In this document: one piece after another, positions 24,855 to 38,958 of the stretch
Layout: every line of letters begins with the position of its first letter
Position numbering within the stretch: the first letter of the stretch is position 1
NCBI GenBank assembly: GCA_029817715.1
Contig: JARUPY010000271.1
Location: 2,790,001 to 2,854,000 of the forward strand
Origin: Melastoma dodecandrum
Taxonomy: Eukaryota > Streptophyta > Magnoliopsida > Myrtales > Melastomataceae
Length of the DNA stretch: 64,000 nucleotides
Direction: 5' to 3'
The notes under the pieces: generated by a model
What the model was told of the DNA's origin: nothing
Seen by the model: the letters and a program-made list of their open reading frames with translations, nothing else
The model's database searches: none
Program-made: the position numbers and the translations under genes

Positions 24855-26097
24855 TCAGAACCAACACAAGTGCATCTTACTTCATCATCTCTCAAATGAT
24901 TCCTTAACTTTTTTATAAACAACAATCCTCACGCGTTTTCTTGCCATCGTGGAAATCGACGAGTGAAGAGTTTTGGCCCGTCATCTGCCTCTTTTTGTTT
25001 GCATTTTACATTATACATTGAATCATGAATGGGTTTTTGTAGTTCAAATGGAACGATAAGATAAGACCAAATGATTAATATAAACTATAAGAAGGGGCCG
25101 TGTGTTCATGTGTGATTAGAGTTGACTCGGGCGTGTGAAAATGTGGGGAGAGTTGGCAAAAATTAATGCGGAGTTTTTCTATCTCTGAATCTTTGACCGA
25201 TTCCCATGCACACAATCTCAATCTTCAGTCAGTACTTCCGGACTCACTCCCCTGACAAAACTCTCGTCCAGGGAACAACAACATCAATATTAAGGTTAGG
25301 TGAGGAGGAGAAGAACGGATCAAAACAATCGTAAGCTGGCTTTAAAAAGAAAGAAAGAAAGATGTCCTTTTGGTTGACGCTTTCCATGTCGCCCGAAGAG
25401 CGTGTGCCCTCATTTTGGGTCCTTCAAACTTACAAGTCGAGAAGGGACGGGACTGGGAGTAACAGCTGAGAGACAATGAGACGATGGCTAGAAGAAATGT
25501 GATCCCCATCGCCCCCACCACCTACAATACCACCATCAATCAATGTTTGATGGCTTGTCAGGACAAAGGGTTGGGCCTTCTGCCTCAAGAATGTCCGTAT
25601 CTTGGCGAAAAGGGGGATGGAACCGAACCAGACAATGTCATAATTTCATTACACAACTAGAGGCAAACAAAACCACCTACACAGCCCAATGTTTTTTAGG
25701 AGAAAAAGCAGCTGTTATACAAAGAGTAACAACATTCGTTGAACAGGGACACCCAATTGGACCACTTGACAAATGGCAGGAGGCATTTTTACGAGTTGTG
25801 TACCGCCCGTTATCAATGAGGCTTGAGGGATGCATCCGTCCTGAGAGACAATCTTTGTCTATTGCTATGGTACAATGAATTCCCGTACCTTGTTTTTGGC
25901 CCGGCACGACTACCATCATTACGCAACTTGTTAGGGAGATGAGGATGAGAGATCCGTCCCTTTCGGGAGCAGGCCCCGCCACACCACTTGCCTTATTCCA
26001 TCGTTGGGAGAAAAATCCTAACCCGGTGAGTTTGCGCGTATTACGATAACCCCACGGTTACAAGTCGTCAAAATTGATGGTCTCGTGCGAGGCCACT
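24855..26097. other. Intergenic DNA and probable RLP4 3' UTR
   Basis: The right part, directly downstream of the RLP4 stop codon at 26098, is probably its 3' UTR. The plus-strand open frame at 25543-25878 shows no recognisable protein features. No other gene seen. Confidence 0.4.
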
Positions 26098-29000
26098 TCA
26101 CCGAGGACTGTAATTTGACGTCAACGCCTTTGCGTGCTGGCTTTCCATCTCAAGGTGCATCAATGACTTTTGCCTGTGGTATCGATTTCTCTTAGCGGAT
26201 AGAGCTGCGAAGATGGAAAGAGAAACACAATTATTAAGAAGTTACAGCAAACAGCCTTATTTGGTATTTCAGCGAACAAATCAATGCATAGCAAATACAG
26301 CTATGATCAACCTACAACAGATGAATGATAGATTCCCCGCCATGGATGTACAATTTCACTGTCTACGAGTAGGTATTTCCATAACTCCAACCTCAAACTT
26401 CTGATAGCAGTGATGGAAATGCAAGACCAAGATAGATCTGCCTAATGACACAACATCCGATACTAAGTTCAAAATTACAGGAGCATGTATCTCTATGATA
26501 CATGTCTATCATTTTGCTAGTAAACCAAAACCCGGGGATACCTTGGAACATGTTGAATCCACATGAAAAATTAACTGAGTCCAAATACATAACAAGCATG
26601 TATCTCTATGATACACGTCTACAAATTCGCTGGTAACCAAAAACTGAACTGTGTCGCAAACATGGGCCATTGTGCATCACTAGTTATTCTACGTCCTACC
26701 ACTCTTGCGAACATCATGAAGTTTCAGCTTTGCCACCATCAACACTCACTCAATATCTAATGGCCGTCAGTAAATCGGTTAATGCTTCATTGGAGTTAAT
26801 AATACATACCGATGCCCTAACCACTTGTTTAGACTAAACTTTTTCTTTTGACAGTGATACAATTCGTCCCGGCACACTGGCTCTCTCCCAAAGACCATTA
26901 TACAAGTGCATTGCTACTTGGTTGTCATAGTACAATATCGTGGGCTCTAACTGAAAGTAATAACAAGTCCCTTCAAATAATTAAAAGTGTAATGCCCTTT
27001 GTGCATGTTCTTATAACAGATAGGGAACAGTGTTTTACCATGTTGTCGATTTGATTAATAGCGTCAACTTCTGTCTTCCAGTTTGAAAACATAGTGAATC
27101 TTGTCATTCAAGGAAAGGAAATTTCAGTTTTGTATTACACCTTCAAATCTCTTTATTCCGTTTACATATCACTTCAACCCCATGGTTAGACAGAGCTAGA
27201 TGCTCTCAAGTTTATCGACTTAAGATGTTCACCCATGAAATAATGTTTCAATGTGACATCATCAACCAATGGTTCCTATCAATGAATAAGATGACACTTT
27301 CTGGGAGAGAATCTTAACAGTCTAATTTCTACCACAAAAAGGGTCATCAAGAGCAATCTTAAACCAACCCCTCGACAGCTACATTTTCGCCATCCAATGG
27401 TCCTTGCCATAGATTAGACCTAAAATGTTAGTGCCTCTTTCATTTTGAACTCAACCATGGGATAAGGTGAAAGTCTCACAAAGCTTATCCTTTTTTCAAA
27501 AGTTCTGATCATTCCAACGAAGTACAAATGACAGGACATTACGGTTTCCACATTATCAGCACATGATATGGATATAAAGCAAGGAAAAATCAAAAGTTAC
27601 AGCCGTGTGAACTAGTCTACTTATCAAAGCAATGGGGCCCGCATCGAAAGTTATGATCATTCATCGAAGTCTAAATAACAGGACATTACGGTTTCCACAT
27701 TATCAGCAAATGATATGGATATAAAGCAAGGAAAAATCAAAAGTTACAGCCGTATGGACTAGTCTACTTATTCAATGGGGCCTGCATTACATCAGAAATA
27801 ATTCTAACACTTAAATTAGCAATCACCGAAGAACTTTCTGTAGAGTTGTCAAGGAACACATCTCAGCACAGAGTTAGCAGGTAAAAAGTAAGTTCAAACA
27901 AGAAGTTCGCAACATGAAACAATCCTTCAAGAGAGATACTACACCTAACAATGTAACAAGAAAATGTCAGATTATGCAGTAGCGATTTTGTGAGAAGAAC
28001 TTACACATCAGTTCCTGAGGAAGAGCAAAGTCATAATCATTCCTTCGCCTCTTTATGCAGCAGTACACCCCCATAATCAGCACAAAGAATACAACAATAC
28101 ATGAGATGGAAATGGCAACTTTTCCACCAGAAGATAATCCCTTGTGATCCCAAAACATAGGACAAGCTGGCAATGTTGGTACTCCACACAAGCCTTTGTT
28201 GCCAGAAAGACTGATCAGGGTAGAAGGTACAACCTTTCAGTTAGAATGGCCTCATACATCAAGAAAAGAAGTTCAAACATTTATGCTCCACAATCAACAG
28301 ATAAAAAACACCACAGCCATCTTCAAAACCTTAAAAATAAACTCAACAGCCCGGACCATATTTACCCATCAGCTTAAGACCTTAGAACCTCCAGAGACCT
28401 ATGAATACACTAGCAAGTGTCCGTTACATAGAGAGTGTTCTCCAACTTGTATATACACAACCTTATCTTTGTAACGCAGAAAGGCCTTTCAGAAGACTAA
28501 ATATAATTAAAAAAAATTCTTCTACCTAGACTAGGTCATATACCCATTAATGTTGGCCCTTACAGTAATGTGAGCATCAGAAAGTCCATGAGATGCACCT
28601 AAATGTATAGTCAAAAAGATACTCAAAATGAAACTCTTCCTCCATGACTGTGTCAAGAGTTAATTGAGAACTTATTCTAAGAAAGTATAAAACTTTTGAA
28701 TAATAACACAAGCAAAACCCAATGACTAGCCAACTAGGCCAAACAATCAATGAATCAACATTTGAATAGTAATAAGGTGCACAAACTTCAAAATAGACAT
28801 GGAATCACCATGCTGGGATCAACCATCAGAAAACTTATGATAGTTCAAGGAAATCTAATAAATCTAGAATCTGATCAAGTCAATGAGAGCAAAAAATACT
28901 CAATTTCTCCACCGTGCACACCAATGGAGTAGATCTCCTCTGGTACTCTCCCCACCAGTAAGTTATTATTTAATAACCTGACATAAATAAGAAGGAAAGT

Positions 29001-32000
29001 TGGAAAATTTCATTATTGCAAGCAACAAAACCTAACCGACAAGGATATTTTGGTATCATGATGTTACATAACCATATCCAACAAGCTGCAGAAATTGGAC
29101 AGAGAGATATTTCTATGCACCTCCGGATCCCAATGAAATCTAAGGAAAGGGCATGGCTTGTTTAGACAATATTAAAAACTTCTACTTATAAAAAATATTA
29201 AAAACTTCAACTTGCAGTATTTTAAAAATCGGAAACATGTTAAATGAGAAACAAAACGACAATCTTTCTCAAAAATAAATTGCCCCTTTACAACAGACAT
29301 GTCCCATTTTTTGCAAAAGATATTTCTAACACAAAGAGAACAACAAAAATAATGGAAAAATTCCATTTCTTTTTGCTTGTCGGAATATGGATGAAATATA
29401 TCCTTTGATTTCTTTCTGTAATTCCTTAATTGTACTGAACCCAGAACCTAAGAGAGTCTTCAGGACAAACAACGGCCAAATGTAATACAACTAGACTAGA
29501 GCCAGAGGCATTGTGATGCAATGATATCTGGAGGTTGATCTTATGAATATACTCATTGTTGGGTAATAAAATTGGTTACTCATATATATGAGAAAAATGA
29601 CTTGAGTACTCACACGAGCTGTAGGTTTGAAGAAGAAAGACTATCTGGTATTTCCCCGGTTAGCTGATTATTTGACAAATCCCTGATAAGCAGAAAAGCC
29701 ACAGTACATGAACCTTGATTTCTTCCAGAAAATAAAAAGGAAAGGCAGACATGAAGAATTGAGAGATTGCTATTCATATTGAAGAAAAGAAAATAAATCA
29801 ACAGATATGTAGAAAAAATTGAAGGATTTTGACATATCATAATATACCAACTTTTTAGAAAAAGACAAGTATATAAAATTGATAAATATGAATCCAAGTA
29901 TCTAGAATTTATAACTGTGAAACCAAACTCTGACTGCTTTTGGGGATAGATATTCAGTGGCATTGGTCAATTGTTTTTCAGCTATGTAAATTGATGAATT
30001 ACACAAACTAATGTGCATAAAGGATGCAACACATTTTCATATTCCAAAACAATCCTTTCAAGTGTGACAAATATCTATTTATGGTGCTGCTCTTTGTTTA
30101 TGATTACATAAATAAAAAATTTTATCTTTCACAATATTTTGAAAGCGCGTATTAAACTGATTCAGAATCCCTAAAACATCATGACTAAAACGTCCAACTT
30201 AACTTTTCACAAGATAAATACTCTGAACATATCCAGCATTCACATGTTACTACTTATTTGGCCAACATGTCGCAATACATGATAACCACAGAGCCGTGGA
30301 TCGAAGCTAGCATGACACAACCAATGTTTCCCATACTTACACTCGCACAAGAGATTTCTGACCAAGTCCAGCAGGAAGAGAACCACCGAGTGAATTAGAG
30401 CTCAAGTTCCTGAGATTCAACAAGACACCCTCAAAGATAACATCATGATGTTCACCAACATTTATTATGGTTCTATTCACCTTGAAATACGTTGAGCAAT
30501 CTGCATCAATATGTTCGATGACAGGAAATTGAAGACCACATAAAAGATTCTTGAATAAGATTTAATCCGTTTGACAATCAATTTAGCAAAATTGAAAGTG
30601 GTACAATGAACATGAGTATGGTGATATGATGAAACGGATGAAAACATACTACACAATCTTCTTAGCACAACGTCAAAGTTGTTTGATATGACAATATTTC
30701 ATCATTCAGTTGCATAGTCCTATCAACCATTTGTTACTTTGTTAATATTGGTCTGCTATAGTGAGAAAAATCGTATCCAAGGCAAGGAAAATGAAGAAAA
30801 TATGAGATACAGAATGATCTGTTACTGGACAAAGCTACTATGTGACTGTAAATGGAAAGTGGCAGGGTTTCTTACGCAATTGCTAAAGTTGATACTTACA
30901 AGCTAACCAAGTTTGTCAGGAAACTGATCTGGTCGCTTATGAACCCCTTCAGGCCTTGACTTCCCAGATCTCTGAAAGATGGCCACCAATGAATATAGCC
31001 AACTGATGTACATGTTAAATCACACTTGCAGGCAAGCTTATAATTGACTCGAATGTGAAAATGGTGGGGTATGGACACAGGGTTAGCCACACTTGTCCAA
31101 GAATGAGACCAGTTTTTACATACATTGACAGTGGTAAAGTTTTACATGAAATGAGTCGCACCAATTACAAGAAAACACCTTCCTCGAATGCTCCAGTATT
31201 TTCAAGCAGGCAACACTCCCCACGGTAAAAGAAAAGAGGTAACAATAACAGAATTGTGCAGTGCACTAGGTGCAAAGACTCATATTTGAAGTTTGATGAC
31301 CGCTCATTATCTTCTTCGCTAAGAACCGAATACAATAATTCTGATTTGGATTAAATGCCCTCTAGAGCACAAGAAAGCTAATGCTAATTAATCAATTCAT
31401 ATCCCAAGTTCTTATACAGCACAAAACAAGATAACAATGGATGCTAATCCCAAACTGGCCATATCACTTCAACAATGACTTATGGGTCCCAAACACAAGA
31501 ATAATGTCTCAATGCAAGCTGCCATAGCAGAACCTAGAAAAGATCTACAACCTATAAAAGTTCTACAATCAATAAAAAAACAAAAGATACCATTCTATCA
31601 TTGAGAATGTTCGATTTTCAACCTGGACGCTGAGCTGATCTTAAACTTTCTGGCATGAATGGAAGAAAGATAAACATGGAAAAGGAGCTCTTACAATCGA
31701 TAGATGACAAGGGCAGTTTTGTTCGTGTTACTATGGCAAGTTACTCCTTCCCAGGCATCCCAATTGGTGGGAGCACAAGGATCACCATTCCAACCCATTC
31801 TATCAGGAATTCTTAGCGACTCCTTCAGTGATCTCATTGCGCCCACTGCCAATTCTCAGTTAAAATAGCAATAAAGCATGTCAGGAATTAGTCTAACAAC
31901 AAAAGAAAGGGAAAAATAATTATGTATGTGACAACACAACTCTGCCGTTCAAATAAAAACAGAACTCACATTGCTGAGGGTCTGTAGATAAATCAAGTGG

Positions 32001-33180
32001 AACCAATGCGTAATTCTCAATCCCGCTAAGCAAAGGTGAACCCACTACCGGCACCAGTCTCAAGGACAAAATGCTGCTACTCAAATTCCTAACCACATAA
32101 CTCCAATCATAAGCAGCAAAACTCCCAACTTGGCCATAAATGTCGACCTGCGTTACTTTCTCCCCGTTCACCACCACATCGAAAACCCTTGCCCCAGCCT
32201 TTCTCACGCTCCAGTCAATTTCCGCAAAATGCAGCCACAACATGTAGTCCAGCTTTGCATCGACCTGCAACTCATACTCCAATGTCCCACTGGCTGTCAC
32301 GGCTGTCTGGTACAACTTCATGGGGAAGTAATTTGGCTCCTTCTCTGCCCCAGAGATGACAGAAGTAGTCGACATCGCGTCTATAATCTTCCGCGTACTC
32401 GCGGTCCTGTAACTGTAATCAGATTGCCACGATCGGTAGAACAAGTCCGTGTCGTTGCTGAAGCCCGGGCCCCACTGCCCGACCCCGCAGTCCAGCCGCC
32501 CGTAGTTAATCAGAATAGAACCATTGCCCGCGGAACCAGCATCATAGGACTGAGGGTCGACCTGGACCACGGAAATGGAGCCGACAACCGGAGGGTCTGT
32601 GGCTATACTATAGAAACAAACCTCGAGAAGGCCAGTGGAATCGACAGGAGCAAGGAGATCGGAGTAGGATCCATCGCGAGCAAGGGAGCCGGGCCAGGGG
32701 GAGCGCCAGGAGAAGACGACAGTGCCAGAGACGGAGGCGTCGAAGGAGGGGGGGTTGGACTTGCCGTCATAGTTATCGTAGACGGTGAAGGTGCGAAGGA
32801 GGTAGCGGCCTGGGGGGAGGCCGGTGAGGGAGTAACAGTTCTTCTTGCCGGAGGAGAGGGGGAAGTAGCGGAGGGTCTTCTCCTGGGGCTGGAGGAAGTG
32901 GAGGGGCTCAGAGACGATGGCGGGGGATCCGCCGGAGAAGAAGTGGTCGGAGAGGTAGGGGTTGTGGAAGGAGTCGGAGGTGGGGACGGGGGAGCCGCAG
33001 TCGATGTGGTAGTTGACTTTCCCTGCACCACCCACACAGAGAGAGTAGAGTAGAGTAGAGTGAAAGGAAGAAGCGAGTCGATTCAGTTAAAGAGAAAGTT
33101 ATGGAGAGAAAGGGAGTACCGAACGGATAGGAGGCGGAGGAGGCGGGGAGAAGGAGGAGGAGGAGGAGAAGGGAAAGCAT
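26098..33180 (-). CDS. RLP4: RLP4-type malectin-like/LRR receptor-like protein
   Basis: Predicted plasma-membrane receptor-like protein without a kinase domain, orthologous in architecture to Arabidopsis RLP4. Nine exons: 33120-33180, 31970-33022, 31695-31845, 30900-30971, 30341-30409, 29614-29682, 28900-28977, 28005-28210 and 26098-26204, giving 621 residues. In order: signal peptide (1-16, leucine-rich); malectin-like di-glucose-binding domain about 22-365, beginning YHIDCGSP; a WNGDPC cap near 395; LRR units encoded by separate 69-78-nt exons (for example LSNNQLTGEIPDSL); a Cys pair CGVPTLPAC at 526-534; one membrane helix at about 549-570; and a basic cytoplasmic tail KRRRNDYDF. The last exon restores the conserved tail RNRYHRQKSLM and sits across a 1.8-kb intron. 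All borders are GT-AG. It is divergent from STN7. Confidence 0.92.
26482..26643. repeat. Short direct repeat in RLP4 intron 8
   Basis: GCATGTATCTCTATGATACA at about 26483 recurs near 26595 with one change. The matches extend over roughly 45 bp each, so this is a diverged local duplication. Confidence 0.6.
27499..27787. repeat. Tandem duplication in RLP4 intron 8
   Basis: Two copies of about 140 bp, at roughly 27499-27644 and 27648-27787, share long identical stretches such as ACAGGACATTACGGTTTCCA. Differences are few, so the duplication is fairly recent. It lies inside the 1.8-kb last intron and has no coding effect. Confidence 0.85.
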
Positions 33181-35230
33181 GCCGTTGAGACGGAAGGAGG
33201 GGGGTGAGCTGAGGGGACGGACAGCACAGGAAGCTGTCTTGCTCTCTCTCTTTCTTGCCGGTGTTCTCCACCTCTTACACTTGTCTTCACTCCTGTGTCA
33301 ATGTCCGTTCCCGTTACGATGACGTCTCCCTGTCGAATAATCCATTAATTATTATCTTTATTATTTTTTTTATGCTTCGTTAAAAAGTTTTATACGAAAA
33401 TTTAATTAATTTAAAAAAGTTAGTAAAATATGAATTTATTGAAAACGTCACTTTTAAATTATAAAGAGAATGAATTTTAGCATATCTTTAAAAATCCACG
33501 CCTATAAAACCTACGTCATCCTAACGACGCATTTTAAAAAACCGCCTTTAAAACAGTTACAGGCGGCGAATTGTGGCCTTCTCGAGATTTGTGTGTTATG
33601 TCACTAGCATCGTCTTCCTGGCTGCTCGGGCTTTTAATGCATTTACCACAAGATTTAATGACCCCAATCCAATTCAAGAAATATTCATTTGAAAATGAAA
33701 CTAAAAGCAAATAATTGAATTTATCCGGAGTGAGTGGGCTTTTGTGGTCCACCGTATAATTTTATTTTATTTTTCTAACATTTACAAAATTCAAAAAAAA
33801 GAAGAAGAAGAAGAAAATCGGGGAATCATTCAATTGCGTTATCATAAATAAAGGCTGGGTCGGGGGAATACCACAGCATTCAAATCGGAGGGCCTTCGGC
33901 ATCCGGAAAAATAAAAAGAGATAGGAGCGCACAATTGTAATTACAAGATATGTAGGCGCGGGCGCGGAATCATTTCACATGTTTTTTTGGAATAAGTTGT
34001 TAAAGATAAATGTAACTAACGTCTTGCATAATAATAAATATTACGGACAAAGTTGGCGGATCACGTGGTGTCCATGCAGAAAAGTAATCCGATCAAAATG
34101 TTAGAGAGAGAGAGGGATAATGATTTCACAAATGGGGTGGGAGATTAGGTGACCTGTGCGCGCTGCGACCTGACCTGCTCCCTTTTGTTAGCATTATTAT
34201 TAATCCTGTGATTTGTTTAATTAACGTCGGCGACCAATAATGATGATCATAACGGAGAATATTTTCAACGGCGTAATTATATACATATTCAGGTAAGTAG
34301 AATGTGTGCACATTAATTCATCTATCTAATTCACGCTAAGACAACTTAATTCCGTTGGTTAAGCAAGATTAAGTACAACTACAGTTATACAGGTACACTA
34401 TAAGCCACAGGTGGTTGGGCGTGGGGGGTTATTTATTTCGAAGAGCATCGTGGTGACGTGACAGCCAAGTATGGGAAAAAGAGGGGGGGGAGTCCTACGT
34501 TTCGTTAAACATGATCGTACTTTGGAAGTTTTTAAGAGGTGTGGTGATATTGATTATCATCATCTGGGAGAAAGGGTTTAATTCAAATGGACCCCCTACC
34601 CAGCATTTCGCATTTTCTAACGTAAATGGTGCATGTGACGCACTTTCGCTGTCAACCGCCCGCAATTAAAAAAAAAAAGAAAGAAAAGAATTCACTAACG
34701 AAATGGGTGTTCTCACATTTCACGTTACATGACTCGTTTGTTTCGATCCCCACCATAAAAAACATTGAAAAGGACTTGAAAGTTTTTTAAGAATTTTCCG
34801 GTTTCCATTTCTTTTTGTGAATTATAAAAAATTAAGCCGAAATGAAAAAATGACAGGGCCTTATCCTCGGATAGCCCAACCAAACAGGGCCTGGCCCAGT
34901 TGGGTAAACTTTGGGCTTTAATTTCGGGAATAACTAACTTGTGGAGCACAAAATTCCCTCCCAATCTTCTTACAATGCAACCCATTTTTTTATTATTATT
35001 ATTACAAGAAAATAACAGTTTCGATCGATCCGACAGAGGACAAACAGACATACTCCACTCCACTCCCCCCCGTACAAAGATGAAGAAGAAGTAAATAAAA
35101 AAAATCCATTACTTTGTGGTCTCAAATCCTCCTCAGCGTTCGGAATGAGCCTCTCCTCCTTCTCCTTGCCTCTTCTTCTTCACACGCCCCCCCTGAAATA
35201 TCCCACCAACCAGACTTTCTGCTGAATCCC
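33181..35230. other. Divergent intergenic region between RLP4 and STN7
   Basis: Two kilobases that must hold both promoters. AT-rich, with a purine run (AAG-type) near 33796-33815 and a GA run near 34105. I see no unambiguous TATA box for either gene and no other gene. Confidence 0.45.
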
Positions 35231-38200
35231 ATGGCCACAGTCCTCGGCCCCACGACGCCCTTCCTCGGCAACAACTTCGCCCCGAGGACCAGACCTCTCT
35301 CCAGGCCCTGTGTTTCCTTCCCCAGGAGGGTCGTCGTCGAGGGGAACCTTATTGCTGATGCCGCCAAGGACTTGTTCTTGGGCGTCGGCGTGGGGCTTCC
35401 TTGCATGGTCATGGAGTGCGGAGATGTCATATACAGGAGCACTCTCCCCAAGTCCACCGGCCTGACGATTACTCCCCCCGGGGTCGCGTTGGCCCTCGGG
35501 GCTCTGTCGTACCTCTGGGCTACCCCCGGCGTTGCCCCAGGGTTCTTCGATATGTTCGTGTTGGCTTTCATTGAGAGGTTGTTCAGACCCACTTACAGGA
35601 AGGCGGGTCAATCTGTTTTTTCGTTTTGTGGTGTCTGCTTTTTGTTGTTTTTAAGGTTCTCGAGGTTCATGGGTTTGGTTTGTGAACTACAGGATGATTT
35701 TGTTCTTGGTAAGAAGCTGGGAGAGGGAGCTTTTGGTGTGGTGTATCGAGTTTCCTCGGCGAAAAAGCCTTATAACGTATGCGTTCCATGTTTCTTGTGT
35801 TCGTTTACTGTAGATTTAGCGTCTCGGTCTTGTTTAGTTGGGAGTCTTCTTGGTGGAAATCTTATGAATCCCTAATTTTTGCAAATTCCAAGTGTGACTA
35901 AATGGGATTCAAATGCATTCAGGCAGTGGAGGAGGAGCATCAGGCTGCTTGATGGCGTTAATATGCACTCTTTTTATTTGCTCTCACTCTTAGAGTCTTT
36001 GAATTTGGACAGAAAGAAGGAGACTTGGTCTTGAAAAAGGCTACAGAATATGGTGCGGTCGAAATATGGATGAACGAACGCGTTCGAAGGGCTTGTGCAA
36101 GCAGCTGTGCTGACTTTGTCTATGGTTTCATGGAGGTTAACTTTTCACTGAACTCTTGCTTCAGTTATTACAAGCTTCCCTAAAAATAGTGAATGATGTG
36201 AGGGCTGAATCTCCCAGGTTAAGTCTTCTTCTGAAATCCTTTGATGAAATATGGTATCAGGGTTCCTCCAAGAAAGGAGAGTATTGGTTGATATGGCGGT
36301 TCGAGGGAGAGGCCACTCTTTATGATCTAATGCTGAGCAAAGACTTCCCTTATAATGTTGGTACCTCCTCTAACCCATCTCAACCTTGAAAATGTCCATC
36401 TAGACCAGGTAGTTTGGCAAATTTGTTACTCAGTCTCTATGTTCACATGGAATTATATGTTTTTGAACGTTTGAAAATTTCAAAGAGAACCCACTATGTT
36501 TATTGCCTTAGCTTTCCTCTTGCATGTATCACTATGTGCCATCTTTGATAATTATTAAGAATTTATTGTCAGGTAGAAACAATGATTCTCGGGGAGGTAC
36601 AGAATTTGCCCAAAGGAATCGAAAGGGAAAACAAGATTATCCAGACAATTATGGGGCAGATTCTCTTTGCACTTGATGGCCTTCATTCAACCGGCATTGT
36701 CCACCGCGATATAAAGCCACAAAACATTATCTTCTCTGAAGGTATAGTAGGAAGATGCCTTCATTATAACACGTGATACGTTACCGATGCATCATACTTT
36801 GTTGTGGCATTTCATAAATATCTTGCACAGGTTCTCGAACATTCAAGATAATTGATCTTGGTGCTGCTGCCGATCTTCGAGTGGGTATCAATTATATCCC
36901 AAAGGAGTTCCTGTTGGATCCCAGGTGTGATAAATCTCTTTCAAAAGAATCTTGGCCGCTGACCTTAGGATGAGGCAATTGTAGTTCTTTATGGTGTCAC
37001 ATGTAATTGCCTGTGGGTGATGTGACTCTGCCCTAAACCCCCATTGCACGTTATCAATAGTAGAAGCAGCTGTTTTTCCTGGTGAAAAGCATGTTTTTGT
37101 ATTTCACATCAGGTCAATATTTGGCTGGTTCTGGCCTGTTTTGTTACTAATAGCATCCATAATGCAGGGAGTTCTGCTTGCATAGTAACTGATCAAGGAG
37201 AATTACTGTCAACACACTTGATCTTGAGATGTGTTTCGGCCTTTTATATCCTAGTTAGGTTACTAAAGTACCCCATATTCAGTGATATGCATGGTTTGGC
37301 ATCTTGCATACAGATGTGTGGTGTGTCATTACAACAGGAATACTTTCTATAATAACCTACTTTGGTGTTTCCTTCTCTTTAGATAATTCTCAAATTTTTC
37401 CAATTTCTTTTCGCTAGATATACTGCTCCCGAACAATACATCATGAGCACACAAACCCCATCAGCTCCTTCAGCTCCAGTGGCAACTGCACTTTCCCCTG
37501 TACTCTGGCAGGTATCTTTGTAACCCTGAATTCAGAAACTGTGTGATTCTGCTTCATGCATTAACTTTCCACTCCATTAAAGTCTCATTTGATTGTTCAA
37601 TTTCAAAACAGTTGAACTTACCAGACAGGTTCGATATCTACAGCACTGGCCTTATATTCCTTCAAATGGTGAGCACAGGATCTCTACCCTTCGCGGATTC
37701 TTATAATTAAATTATGCTGAAAAAACTTTGTCCCTGTTGTGACAAATTTGCTGGTAGTAAACAAATTATCTCCCCTTAATGTGGCTCGTTTACGCCTTGT
37801 CTAGTTTGTCTAAAACAGTTATTGCATAAAATATAACTTTTTTAAACAAGTAGTTAAGGAGATGATGTAATCCCTGGTGCTACAAATAGAGCATGGGGGA
37901 TGAGTGGACTGTGTTTGGCATGTGACTTGTCATAGATTGGACATTTAAGTTTGCTTTGGGTTAACAGTGTTGGGGAAAACAAGATCAGGGAGCAATGGAG
38001 TTCTTCCAGGGAATCGATTGGGCAAGTCTTAGGAATGGCCATTTAGGTTCAAACTATTTGTCTGTAACCTTTACTGCTGATTTCTGCTGGCACTAACAGT
38101 TCTCTCCGGCAGTTCTGTTCTTCCATTACTTACATGTAAATTTCTTTTTCACAGGCATTCCCGTCATTAAGGACGGACAGTGCCCTGATACAATTTAACC

Positions 38201-38958
38201 GGCAGTTGAAAAGGTGTGACTATGACTTAGTTGCATGGAGGCAAACAGTAGAACCTCGTGCTGGCCCTGATCTACGCAAAGGTTTTGAACTGCTAGATTT
38301 AGATGGTGGAATAGGGTGGGAACTCCTAACATCGATGATCCGATATAAAGCACGCCAAAGAACAAGTGCAAAGTCAGCTCTAGCTCACCCATACTTTGAT
38401 AGAGAAGGGCTGTTGGTCTTGTCATTTATGCAGAATCTGAGGTTGCAGCTCTTCCGAACAACACAACAGGACTACAGTGAAGCTGCAAACTGGATCATAA
38501 GGCTGATGGCCAAGTCAGGGACTCCCCAAGATGGAGGCTTCACTGAAGCTCAGCTTCAGGAGCTTCGGGTATGTTACTAAGCCTTCAGATGCTTAAGGTT
38601 TGTCTGTGCATGGGGTTAATATGGCCTTTATCTGGATTCCTCATGAAAGTCTTCATCAATAATTTCCCCTGTGATGTTTTAGTACTCGATACATGATTCA
38701 GGATTCACATTCCTATTTATGCTGCAAAAAAGCCAAGATTAGATCACTTGGCATGCAGTTTTTTAACTGAAATGGATGCTTACTGGTACTGCACAGGAAA
38801 TCGCACCTAAGCAGAAAGCAACTGCCCCAAGAAATGCTCTTGCATCGGCACTTAGACTCCAAAGAAAGATCATGAGAACGATAAATGAAAGCATGGACGA
38901 GCTCAATCAGAGACGAAAGAGTTTCTGGTGGAGCCGGTGGATCCCGAGGGAGGAATGA
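35231..38958 (+). CDS. STN7: Thylakoid serine/threonine kinase STN7
   Basis: Chloroplast thylakoid kinase that phosphorylates light-harvesting complex II and drives state transitions. Ten exons: 35231-35602, 35693-35776, 36013-36135, 36261-36360, 36577-36741, 36831-36924, 37418-37511, 37612-37668, 38155-38568 and 38797-38958, giving 554 residues, near the family length. A transit peptide is followed by the lumenal redox pair Cys58 and Cys63 (CMVMEC), a membrane helix near 81-101, then the kinase domain from about 125: glycine loop GEGAFG, catalytic HRDIKPQN with Asp271, and DLG (Asp290) in place of DFG. The segment [20 protein letters not shown] and the C-terminal [10 protein letters not shown] are diagnostic of STN7 rather than STN8. 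Intron 1 appears to use a GC donor (AAG|GCGGGT); the other borders are GT-AG. The gene looks functional. Confidence 0.93.

Noticed and set aside
32130..33053. 307-codon plus-strand open frame
   Set aside because: It is the antisense shadow of the large malectin-like exon of RLP4, with Gly/Val-rich low-complexity translation.
35114..35230. Upstream Met extending STN7 by 39 residues
   Set aside because: The frame is open, but the family N-terminus and transit peptide fit the Met at 35231 better; upstream sequence reads as leader.
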